A DNA stretch of 12,697 nucleotides from DATIHK01 sp035480775. GTDB taxonomy: Bacteria; Patescibacteriota; WWE3; UBA101185; UBA10185. The stretch spans positions 1-12,697 of the forward strand of contig DATIHK010000016.1 in NCBI GenBank assembly GCA_035480775.1, given 5' to 3'. Under the pieces are notes generated by a model. It saw nothing but the letters and a program-made list of their open reading frames with translations. It was not told where the DNA came from and did no database searches. Made by a program: the position numbers and the translations under genes. This document shows positions 1 through 4,612 of this stretch, one piece after another (within the stretch, counting starts at the first letter, position 1; each line of letters starts with the position of its first letter).

Positions 1-251
1 TAGATGGACCTTTGGACCGTCAAGCGCACCGGAGAACCTTCCAAGCTCACATGACGGCTAGACCGGCCTATCTACAAGACGCGCAACCAGCAACTGTTAA
101 AAAGGCTCCCGAACTGAAACCCACAGTGCCACCTCCCAGCCAGCGCGTCTGTGAAGTCCATAAGGTGCCGCTCAAAAAGGTTGGATGGTTATTTGGAGCC
201 AAGATTTACAAATGCACTGTTCAAGGCTGCATATATTGCGAACCAGCCTGA
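1..251 (+). CDS. Small Cys/His (zinc-ribbon-like) protein, 5' end outside window
   Basis: The reading frame is open from the left edge and ends in TGA at 249-251, so 82 codons are visible and the true start may lie outside. In-frame start candidates are TTG at 12 and ATG at 51; neither has a convincing ribosome binding site. The middle is rich in Pro, Ala and Lys and looks like a linker. The C-terminal 33 residues hold a Cys-X2-His pair (CEVH) and, 17 residues later, Cys-X4-Cys-X2-Cys (CTVQGCIYC), a spacing compatible with binding one zinc ion. I do not recognise a named family. The DNA is clearly GC-richer than trxB next door, and a strong terminator follows 19 nt after the stop, which supports a real, expressed gene. 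Zinc binding is inferred from spacing alone. Confidence 0.55.
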   Translation, partial: DGPLDRQAHRRTFQAHMTARPAYLQDAQPATVKKAPELKPTVPPPSQRVCEVHKVPLKKVGWLFGAKIYKCTVQGCIYCEPA

Positions 252-269
252 ACTGCAGCAACTTGACGA

Positions 270-329
270 GAGACCGAACAAGACAGAAGGCATTTGCTTT
301 TCTCTGTCGCGTTCGGTCTCGTTTTTTTT
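270..329 (+). terminator. Rho-independent terminator of the first gene
   Basis: A 10-bp perfect stem pairs 270-279 (GAGACCGAAC) with 311-320. A 2/2 internal loop follows, then 6 more pairs (GACAGA 282-287 with TCTGTC 303-308). Eight T residues follow at 322-329. On the minus strand the stem is not followed by a U-rich run, so it serves the plus-strand gene rather than trxB. Confidence 0.9.
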
Positions 330-334
330 CTAAA

Positions 335-1291
335 TCATTTTAATGGATACTTTTCGGCTAAAAACTTTTCGGCATCTAAAGCTGCCATACATCCAAAACC
401 TGCAGCAGTAATGGCTTGACGATATTGATGATCGGCGACGTCACCTGAAATAAAAATTCCTTCGACATTTGAAATTACATCGTCTTTAACAACTGCATAA
501 TCACCTTTCCCTAATTCAATAAGATCTTTGATAAATTCAGTGTTTGGTCTATGACCAATGGCTAAAAACATTCCGGTCACTTTTAGATCAGCTTCGAGAT
601 TAGTTTGGTTATTCTTTAATTTAAGTCCAGTTACTTCTTTTTCACCTAAAACATCTAAAACTTCGGTATTAAACAAAAATTCGATTTTTGGACATTCAAG
701 CGCTCGTTGTTTCATAATTTTGCTGGCCTTCATGGCATCTTCGCTTGCGCGAACAATCACATAAACTTTAGAAGCAAATTTGGTCAAAAATAAAGCTTCT
801 TCCATAGCTGTATCACCTCCACCTACAACAGCAATTTCTTGATTCTTAAAGAAAAAGCCATCACAAGTTGCACACGCCGAAACACCATGTCCGCAAAGAC
901 GCGATTCATTTGGTAATCCTAACCATTTTGCGGAAGCTCCAGTAGCAATTATTATGGACCTTGCAGAATAAACATGACCTGAATCGGTGTTGAGTGTAAA
1001 AGTTTGTTGGGCACTTCCAGTGATTTTTGTAACGTTTTCATCAATTATTTGAGATCCAAATTTAGCAGCTTGCTCTCTCATATATTTAATCAATTCCGGC
1101 CCTTGAACTCCATTAGGAAACCCCGGAAAATTTTCAACTTCAGTAGTAATCATTAGTTGTCCACCAGGGGGATTACCTGCTATTACTAGCGTTTTTAATG
1201 AAGCACGAGAAGTATAAATAGCTGCAGTTAAGCCAGAAGGACCACTTCCAATTATTACTACATCGTATAAATCAAACAAAGTTTCAGACAT
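335..1291 (-). CDS. trxB: Thioredoxin reductase (TrxB-type flavoprotein)
   Basis: The 318-residue product has the length and order of low-molecular-weight thioredoxin reductase, the FAD enzyme that reduces thioredoxin in the cytoplasm. Visible motifs are the FAD-binding GSGPSG (15-20), the ATG of the FAD domain (116-118), the redox-active CATC (140-143) followed by DG, the second dinucleotide fold GGGDTA (157-162) and the C-terminal FAD contact GDV (283-285). The basic patch that normally reads HRRxxxR and contacts the NADPH 2'-phosphate is altered: around 180-190 the sequence is VRASEDAMKAS, with one Arg kept, two extra residues against the usual spacing, and Lys where the second Arg is expected. 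The ATG start has no Shine-Dalgarno but a TATAAT lies 7 nt upstream, suggesting a leaderless mRNA. It is divergent from the gene at 1347. No thioredoxin gene is in the window. Confidence 0.95.
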   Translation of the reverse strand: MSETLFDLYDVVIIGSGPSGLTAAIYTSRASLKTLVIAGNPPGGQLMITTEVENFPGFPNGVQGPELIKYMREQAAKFGSQIIDENVTKITGSAQQTFTLNTDSGHVYSARSIIIATGASAKWLGLPNESRLCGHGVSACATCDGFFFKNQEIAVVGGGDTAMEEALFLTKFASKVYVIVRASEDAMKASKIMKQRALECPKIEFLFNTEVLDVLGEKEVTGLKLKNNQTNLEADLKVTGMFLAIGHRPNTEFIKDLIELGKGDYAVVKDDVISNVEGIFISGDVADHQYRQAITAAGFGCMAALDAEKFLAEKYPLK

Positions 1292-1298
1292 GAGTTAG

Positions 1299-1304
1299 AT
1301 TATA
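1299..1304 (-). promoter_or_regulatory. -10 box (TATAAT) of trxB
   Basis: A perfect TATAAT on the minus strand ends 7 nt before the trxB ATG, placing the expected transcription start at or next to the start codon. No good -35 is seen at 17 nt. It lies back to back with the promoter of the gene at 1347. Confidence 0.6.
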
Positions 1305-1311
1305 TATGATC

Positions 1312-1339
1312 TTGAATCTTTCTGGTATATATGCATAAT
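1312..1339 (+). promoter_or_regulatory. Promoter of the gene at 1347
   Basis: TTGAAT (1312-1317), a 16-nt spacer and CATAAT (1334-1339), with 7 nt to the ATG. An inverted repeat ATGCA/TGCAT (1331-1335 and 1344-1348) brackets the -10 and the start codon. It might be an operator but is short enough to be chance. Confidence 0.6.
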
Positions 1340-1346
1340 ATTTTGC

Positions 1347-1604
1347 ATGAGTAAAAAAGATATAAAGCCTGCACAAAAAATACAAAAAAAAGCTAAAGCC
1401 AAAAATAACCTGGATTTGCCAGAAGTGGTATTGCTCGATGACGATGAAGAATTAGCACCAGAGCATGTTGTAGATGATTCAATTGATGAAGAAGTTTTAA
1501 AAGTTCTTAAACCCCCTAAACCAAAGCAAACCCCTAAGCCTGTAGCTGACAAACACGATTATATTGCCGAGCTTGAACGCGACGATGATTTTGAAGATAC
1601 TTAA
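1347..1604 (+). CDS. Small acidic orphan protein
   Basis: The 85-residue product has three compositional blocks. Residues 1-20 are a Lys/Ala-rich basic head. Residues 24-50 are strongly acidic, with DDDEE and DDSIDEE runs. Residues 54-66 are a Pro/Lys stretch. A short acidic tail ends in DDDFEDT. There is no membrane segment or recognisable domain, so most of it is probably disordered. The ATG is chosen because a TTGAAT/CATAAT promoter ends 7 nt before it. The opposite strand carries an equally long open frame, but it lacks its own signals and its apparent membrane helix is the antisense of the Lys-rich head. The gene is divergent from trxB and 28 nt upstream of the PH-like gene, which has its own -10. 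Function unknown. Confidence 0.65.
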   Translation: MSKKDIKPAQKIQKKAKAKNNLDLPEVVLLDDDEELAPEHVVDDSIDEEVLKVLKPPKPKQTPKPVADKHDYIAELERDDDFEDT

Positions 1605-1617
1605 CCTCTGAATAGCA

Positions 1618-1623
1618 TATAAT
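1618..1623 (+). promoter_or_regulatory. -10 box (TATAAT) of the gene at 1633
   Basis: A perfect TATAAT ends 9 nt before the ATG at 1633, with no Shine-Dalgarno between them. The nearest -35-like hexamer, TTGAAG at 1591-1596, is 21 nt away and therefore poor. Confidence 0.55.
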
Positions 1624-1632
1624 AAGCTAGTT

Positions 1633-2082
1633 ATGTCGCATCTATTATTAAAACTAGTAGCCAACCCAACAATGAATCGCACAATATTTCCGGCAAGATT
1701 ATTTGTTTACGACGATGCTTTAATTTTTCGCAAACGCAGCCTAATAAGAATTCGCGAAACTACCATTGCGTACAGCCATATCGTACAAGTAAATTTAATT
1801 AGAGGAATATTTTTTGCACGACTAGAAATTATCAATAATGGAGTTGAAAACATCGATTTAAAATTTGTTTCGAAAAGTTTGGCTTCTAAAGCCAAAAAGC
1901 TTATTGATCAAAAAATCTATTTTGCTCACGCTAAAGAAAAAGCAGATCAACCAATTACTTCTATTACAGTTAACGATGTAGAAAAGTCATTAAATAGGCT
2001 AAAAGAGCTTCTAAGCAAAGGTGTAATAGGCCAGCGGGAATACGAAAAAAGGCGTGATAAATACTTGAAACGCATGGAATAG
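1633..2082 (+). CDS. PH-like domain protein with C-terminal SHOCT motif
   Basis: The 149-residue soluble protein has two parts. Residues about 15-95 form alternating beta strands typical of bacterial PH-like domains: a VYDDALIF strand, then YSHIVQVNLIRGIFFARLEI, the usual segment in which the chain turns on hydrophobic residues. Residues about 117-149 (LNRLKELLSKGVIGQREYEK and following) match the SHOCT short C-terminal motif, with its characteristic Gly-hydrophobic-Ile-x-x-x-E/Y-E turn between two helices. SHOCT often ends membrane-associated or oligomerising bacterial proteins, but its role is not established. No transmembrane helix is visible. The start follows a TATAAT by 9 nt. The promoter of tRNA-Gly overlaps its last codons. 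No function can be assigned beyond the fold. Confidence 0.75.
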   Translation: MSHLLLKLVANPTMNRTIFPARLFVYDDALIFRKRSLIRIRETTIAYSHIVQVNLIRGIFFARLEIINNGVENIDLKFVSKSLASKAKKLIDQKIYFAHAKEKADQPITSITVNDVEKSLNRLKELLSKGVIGQREYEKRRDKYLKRME

Positions 2083-2092
2083 TGTGTAAAAT
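2065..2092 (+). promoter_or_regulatory. Promoter of tRNA-Gly
   Basis: TTGAAA (2065-2070), a 16-nt spacer and TAAAAT (2087-2092). It overlaps the 3' end of the preceding coding sequence and lies 45 nt before the tRNA, leaving a leader of about 38 nt to be removed by processing. Confidence 0.6.
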
Positions 2093-2137
2093 CGGAGAGT
2101 AGAGCTGAAGGATAGCACTCTTCGCGGATGTATGCGC

Positions 2138-2212
2138 GCGGTGGTAGTTCAGTGGTAGAATGTCTCCCTTCCAAGGAGAAGGTCGCCGGTTCGAGCCCGG
2201 TCCACCGCTCCA
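2138..2212 (+). tRNA. tRNA-Gly (anticodon UCC)
   Basis: The acceptor stem GCGGTGG (2138-2144) pairs with CCACCGC (2202-2208). The D arm GTTC/GAAT contains G-T pairs. The anticodon stem TCTCC/GGAGA holds the loop CTTCCAA, giving anticodon UCC. The T arm is GCCGG-TTCGAGC-CCGGT. Discriminator T and an encoded CCA (2210-2212) complete it. Confidence 0.95.
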
Positions 2213-2253
2213 TATTAAATATTAAATATCTTTTTAAACTATACCCTATAGTC

Positions 2254-2282
2254 TTGACTTCTTTGTACAATTTTGCTATAGT
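2254..2282 (+). promoter_or_regulatory. Strong sigma70-type promoter of the gene at 2324
   Basis: TTGACT (2254-2259), an optimal 17-nt spacer and TATAGT (2277-2282), preceded by TGC, an extended -10. This is the best promoter in the window. It predicts a leader of about 35 nt, unlike the leaderless starts around it. Confidence 0.8.
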
Positions 2283-2323
2283 AAAAACACACATTAAGCA
2301 CATTATCCACGAAAGGAACTCAA

Positions 2324-2620
2324 ATGATACACACAGTCGTTTCAGCGTCGGGCATTTTGGCTATTGTTGCAGTAATTGCCTGGATTTTGCTTTCCAAAGG
2401 TGATAGCTTTTTCCGCGCGATGATGAGCTTAGGTACTGTTTTGGTTACCATGGTCATCGGAATCTCGGTGTCAGCGTGGATTGACCAGCTTTTGCCGGGA
2501 TTTGGCCAGGATTTCACCTTCTGGATCTACGCCCTCGGAATGTTCATCGGCGACCTCATCGCGCTGGTTTATTTACGAAACCAAAATCGACCTGGCGACC
2601 ATGATGGTGAATACGACTAG
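2324..2620 (+). CDS. Small three-helix membrane protein, orphan
   Basis: The 98-residue protein has hydrophobic segments at about 5-24, 33-54 and 66-84, and a charged, Asp-rich tail ending GDHDGEYD. It is probably an inner-membrane protein with three helices; topology is not settled. There is no signal peptidase motif and no family I recognise. Its start is well supported: AAAGGA at 2312-2317 sits 6 nt before the ATG and a near-consensus promoter lies upstream, suggesting high expression. The DNA is visibly GC-richer than the flanking genes at 1633 and 2872. It is monocistronic: its message would run through a structured 3' region into the terminator at 2745-2769. The structured RNA may be its 3' UTR or a separate product. 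Confidence 0.75.
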   Translation: MIHTVVSASGILAIVAVIAWILLSKGDSFFRAMMSLGTVLVTMVIGISVSAWIDQLLPGFGQDFTFWIYALGMFIGDLIALVYLRNQNRPGDHDGEYD

Positions 2621-2638
2621 CTGAAACCAACACATTGT

Positions 2639-2769
2639 GACACGGACCGAGCGCAGAAATGCGTGAGAAACATCGCGTTGAGCAAATCAACCGATGTTCC
2701 GTGTCTTTCCAAAGAAAATCACTAGATGGTTTGCTTTGGACAAGAAACGACTCGAAAGGGTCGTTTTTT
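2639..2769 (+). ncRNA. Structured RNA candidate: three-way junction, hairpin and terminator
   Basis: No coding frame fills this stretch, but nearly all of it pairs. P1 joins 2639-2646 (GACACGGA) with 2698-2705 (TCCGTGTC), eight perfect pairs. Within it are P2, GCGCA/TGCGT (2651-2655 with 2660-2664, one G-T pair) closed by a GAAA tetraloop, and P3, AACATCG/CGATGTT (2669-2675 with 2692-2698). P3 is extended by GTTG/CAAC after one bulged C, with a 7-nt loop. Position 2698 can pair in either P1 or P3. Downstream, P4 joins TCCAAAG (2708-2714) with CTTTGGA (2734-2740) and continues with six inner pairs to a CTAGA loop. The intrinsic terminator then ends the RNA. It may be the 3' UTR of the 2324 message or an independent small RNA. 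I see no separate promoter. SRP RNA, tmRNA, RNase P and 6S signatures are not recognisable. Confidence 0.6.
2745..2769 (+). terminator. Rho-independent terminator with GAAA tetraloop
   Basis: ACGACTC (2747-2753) pairs with GGGTCGT (2758-2764), including one T-G wobble, around a GAAA tetraloop, followed by five T residues. Flanking AA at 2745-2746 can extend the stem into the T run. Confidence 0.9.
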
Positions 2770-2835
2770 GTATCCTAAAATCTAACTATAACTTTTGCTT
2801 TATTCGTTTGAGATTTAAAGATTTACACAAAATAA

Positions 2836-2864
2836 TTGCAAATTGAGCAAATGTTATCTAACAT
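2836..2864 (+). promoter_or_regulatory. Promoter of the gene at 2872
   Basis: TTGCAA (2836-2841), a 17-nt spacer and TAACAT (2859-2864), 7 nt before the ATG. The -10 is imperfect, but the position matches the other leaderless starts. Confidence 0.45.
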
Positions 2865-2871
2865 TAAGTAG

Positions 2872-3207
2872 ATGAATCTTAAGAAGTTTGGATATGTACT
2901 TATTGGCTTTGCGATCTTGCAGTTAACAGCCTGTTTTATACTTGTCACCAAAATCATTCCTTTGCCCATAAATCTAAACGTTCAACAATTTTATCGAGCT
3001 ACAATTTATTACAACAGTGTTGGTGTACCTTTTGACTTTCCTACATTTATTGATGAATTATTAATAGGCTTATCAGGTTGCTGGAATTTAGTTTGGGGCG
3101 CTGATTTCTTAAAACATCCTGAAAAAAGATTATTTAAAGTTTCTGATTCTGTGATTTTAGTCATTTCTATAGCTTCTGCTGTTTATTTTACTTTAAGATT
3201 TATTTAA
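2872..3207 (+). CDS. Small membrane protein, orphan
   Basis: The 111-residue protein has a Lys-Lys N-terminus and hydrophobic segments at about 7-29, 60-76 and 92-110, with a loop rich in Asn, Tyr and Phe at 33-57. Three membrane helices are likely. LTAC at 18-21 resembles a lipobox, but hydrophobicity continues straight through it, so a lipoprotein is less likely. No family is recognised. There is no Shine-Dalgarno; the start rests on the -10 hexamer 7 nt upstream. The DNA is AT-rich, in contrast to the 2324 gene before it. It is followed after 38 nt by the DUF5680 gene with its own promoter, so the two are probably separate transcription units. Confidence 0.6.
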   Translation: MNLKKFGYVLIGFAILQLTACFILVTKIIPLPINLNVQQFYRATIYYNSVGVPFDFPTFIDELLIGLSGCWNLVWGADFLKHPEKRLFKVSDSVILVISIASAVYFTLRFI

Positions 3208-3233
3208 CTCTTTCGCTTTTTATTCGGTTGTAT

Positions 3234-3239
3234 TATAAT
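3234..3239 (+). promoter_or_regulatory. -10 box (TATAAT) that fixes the start at 3246
   Basis: A perfect TATAAT ends 6 nt before the ATG at 3246. The alternative in-frame TTG at 3228 lies upstream of this box and would not be on the transcript. The -35 region (TTTCGC at 3211-3216) is weak. Confidence 0.65.
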
Positions 3240-3245
3240 TTATGT

Positions 3246-3728
3246 ATGCTTAATAACTTTCCAATTTCTAAAGATGAATTATATAATTTTATTAGCGATC
3301 CAGGCGAAGGATCTTATGCAAATAAACCTGTTTACGAAGCAAATCCAGAAAGACCAGAGTTTTTTGAATTAGTAACTAAAAAAGGAGACTTATCTTATCG
3401 CGACAGTTACACCGGCCATTTTCGTTCACGAGGCATGGAAGTAGTCAGATTTAAAGACAAACCAATCTGGGCTTCTAATTATGGTGGAGGAATGACAGAT
3501 GGCCATTATGATTTAGCCAACGAAACTTTCGACTTTTTAAAAAAAGCATTTGTGCAAAAAGATAAGAGTTTTCAATCAATGCGCGGACCATCAGAACTAA
3601 AAGAAGTGGATTGGCTCTACACATATAAACAAGCAGGTAATGTAGAAGAATTCTCAGGTACAGAAGAGATCTACCACAAAGGTGTTTTAGTCTTTTATCA
3701 CAAAATTTCTGGCGGCATTATCGAATAA
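3246..3728 (+). CDS. DUF5680 domain protein
   Basis: The 160-residue protein matches from memory the pattern of the DUF5680 family. A central block reads GDLSYRDSYTGHFRSRGMEV followed by KPIWASNYGGG, the family's Y-x-DSY-x-G ... G-x-E-x-V ... P-x-W-x-x-x-Y-x-G arrangement. A C-terminal block reads RGPSE ... DWLYTYKQAGNVEEFSGTEEI and ends in an SGGII strand. Such domains often follow a helix-turn-helix DNA-binding domain in putative regulators; here no such N-terminal domain is present, so this is the stand-alone form. No enzymatic residues can be named. The ATG is chosen over an upstream TTG because the -10 box lies between them. The protein looks soluble, and neighbours give no functional hint. 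Confidence 0.75.
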   Translation: MLNNFPISKDELYNFISDPGEGSYANKPVYEANPERPEFFELVTKKGDLSYRDSYTGHFRSRGMEVVRFKDKPIWASNYGGGMTDGHYDLANETFDFLKKAFVQKDKSFQSMRGPSELKEVDWLYTYKQAGNVEEFSGTEEIYHKGVLVFYHKISGGIIE

Positions 3729-3757
3729 TAAATCTATTTTCAGTAGACTTTGTCATC

Positions 3758-3785
3758 TTGAATAAATTCAAAAATAAATTAATAT
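3758..3785 (+). promoter_or_regulatory. Promoter of the gene at 3792
   Basis: TTGAAT (3758-3763), a 16-nt spacer and TAATAT (3780-3785), ending 6 nt before the ATG. Confidence 0.5.
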
Positions 3786-3791
3786 GAGTAA

Positions 3792-4073
3792 ATGCAAGAC
3801 ATTGAAGATTCAAAACTATTACATTTAATGTATGGTGAGTTTAGAGCTTTTAGAAAAGAGTTAAACGAAGTTAAGGATATATTAAATAAACACACTCAAA
3901 TTCTTGAAAAATATGCAGTTATTCTAAACGAACACTCAGAAATACTTACTACTCATACTGTGTCTCTTCTTAATATCGAAAATACACTAAAATTTTATGG
4001 TGATATGTATCAAGTAAATAGGGATGAAATCAAAAATCTTGACAAGCGAGTAAATAAATTAGAAAAATATTAA
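3792..4073 (+). CDS. Short heptad-repeat coiled-coil protein
   Basis: The 93-residue protein is predicted to be almost entirely helical. Residues 30-52 show an exact 7-residue periodicity in which Ile-Leu pairs fall at 30-31, 37-38, 44-45 and 51-52, with polar residues between, the mark of a coiled coil. A second helical stretch at about 75-92 is rich in Lys, Asp and Asn with Leu/Val at heptad positions. There is no membrane segment or catalytic motif. It probably forms an oligomer or a partner-binding rod; the partner is unknown. No Shine-Dalgarno is present and a -10 box lies 6 nt upstream. Its TAA stop overlaps the stop of the convergent gene by 4 nt (4070-4073), with no terminator between them. 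Confidence 0.65.
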   Translation: MQDIEDSKLLHLMYGEFRAFRKELNEVKDILNKHTQILEKYAVILNEHSEILTTHTVSLLNIENTLKFYGDMYQVNRDEIKNLDKRVNKLEKY

Positions 4074-4579
4074 ATCCACTCAACCTTTCCACCTAGCTCA
4101 TAAAAGTCATCTAAAGTAACAGAAATCTTTTGTATAGGCTTAACAGGTTTGTAGCTTTTATATTGTTCTAAGTGAGTTGACTCTGAGAAAGTTTCTGGAG
4201 ACAATACATAAACAGTGCCTACAGCATGTTTTAATTGTTCTTTAGCTTCTTCCGGAATTGAAGCAATAATATTCCTTTCAATTCCACTTGTTTTCCAGGT
4301 TTTGCCACGGTCGTATAATCCAAAAATAACTGTCCAAGTGGGATTATTGGTTGCGAAAACTGCAGTATCTGTATTTTCTTTACTATGCGGATCGTGTGAG
4401 GTACGTGGTTCAAGTTCAGTTATAGTATCTTTTGGGGATCCATGAAATAAGTACCCTAGATCTTTAAGGCGTTCTAAATATTGAACAGTTGTTTCATTTC
4501 CAAGTCGCTCGATTGACCTGACATGAGGAACTTCAGCATCGTCGGACTTATCAGACTGATTCATAGAAATAGTATCCAT
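4070..4579 (-). CDS. Possible ADP-ribosyltransferase-fold protein
   Basis: With the ATG at 4579 the product has 169 residues. Residues 42-48 (GYLFHGS) and 72-80 (TAVFATNNP) resemble the opening strands of ADP-ribosyltransferase-like domains, in which a Y/F-HG strand carries an NAD-contacting His and a later VFAT-type strand precedes a helix. The C-terminal half (VGTVYVLSPE at about 120, YKPVKPIQKISV at 143-154) supplies further strands. A catalytic Glu cannot be assigned with confidence, so function is open; RNA 2'-phosphotransferases and small toxin domains share this fold. The open frame extends upstream to 4693, but that part overlaps pyrD, and a TATAAT ending 6 nt before 4579 makes 4579 the likely start. 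It is divergent from pyrD and convergent with the coiled-coil gene. Confidence 0.6.
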   Translation of the reverse strand: MDTISMNQSDKSDDAEVPHVRSIERLGNETTVQYLERLKDLGYLFHGSPKDTITELEPRTSHDPHSKENTDTAVFATNNPTWTVIFGLYDRGKTWKTSGIERNIIASIPEEAKEQLKHAVGTVYVLSPETFSESTHLEQYKSYKPVKPIQKISVTLDDFYELGGKVEWI

Positions 4580-4585
4580 ATGATT

Positions 4586-4591
4586 ATTATA
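4586..4591 (-). promoter_or_regulatory. -10 box (TATAAT) of the minus-strand gene at 4579
   Basis: A perfect TATAAT on the minus strand ends 6 nt before the ATG. Any -35 would fall in the first codons of pyrD; none is convincing. Confidence 0.55.
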
Positions 4592-4600
4592 CATACGGAG

Positions 4601-4606
4601 TAGAAT
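4601..4606 (+). promoter_or_regulatory. -10 box (TAGAAT) of pyrD
   Basis: TAGAAT ends 6 nt before the GTG start of pyrD. It shares a 33-bp intergenic gap with the opposite-facing -10 at 4586-4591, so any -35 would lie at or inside the neighbour's start codon. Confidence 0.5.
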
Positions 4607-4612
4607 AAAATC

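Noticed and set aside
151..333. 60-aa plus-strand open frame
   Set aside because: It overlaps the small Cys/His gene in another frame and translates the terminator hairpin and T run.
1295..1552. 85-aa minus-strand open frame just upstream of trxB, with an apparent membrane helix
   Set aside because: It is the antisense of the acidic/Lys-rich gene at 1347; poly-Ser and the hydrophobic run follow from Asp/Glu and Lys codons read backwards. It has no ribosome site and would cover both divergent promoters.
2128..2403. 91-aa plus-strand open frame
   Set aside because: It runs through tRNA-Gly and the promoter of the gene at 2324 in another frame.
2639..2710. tRNA-like or hammerhead-ribozyme reading of the three-way junction
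   Set aside because: There is no T arm or TTCGA loop, and the junction strands (CCGA and GAGA, none on the third side) lack the hammerhead CUGAUGA and GAAA core.
2923..2934. LTAC lipobox in the 111-aa membrane protein
   Set aside because: Hydrophobic residues continue directly after the Cys and two further helices follow, so a membrane helix is the simpler reading.
3228..3245. Six extra N-terminal codons from a TTG start for the DUF5680 protein
   Set aside because: A perfect TATAAT lies inside these codons, so the transcript would begin at about 3246.
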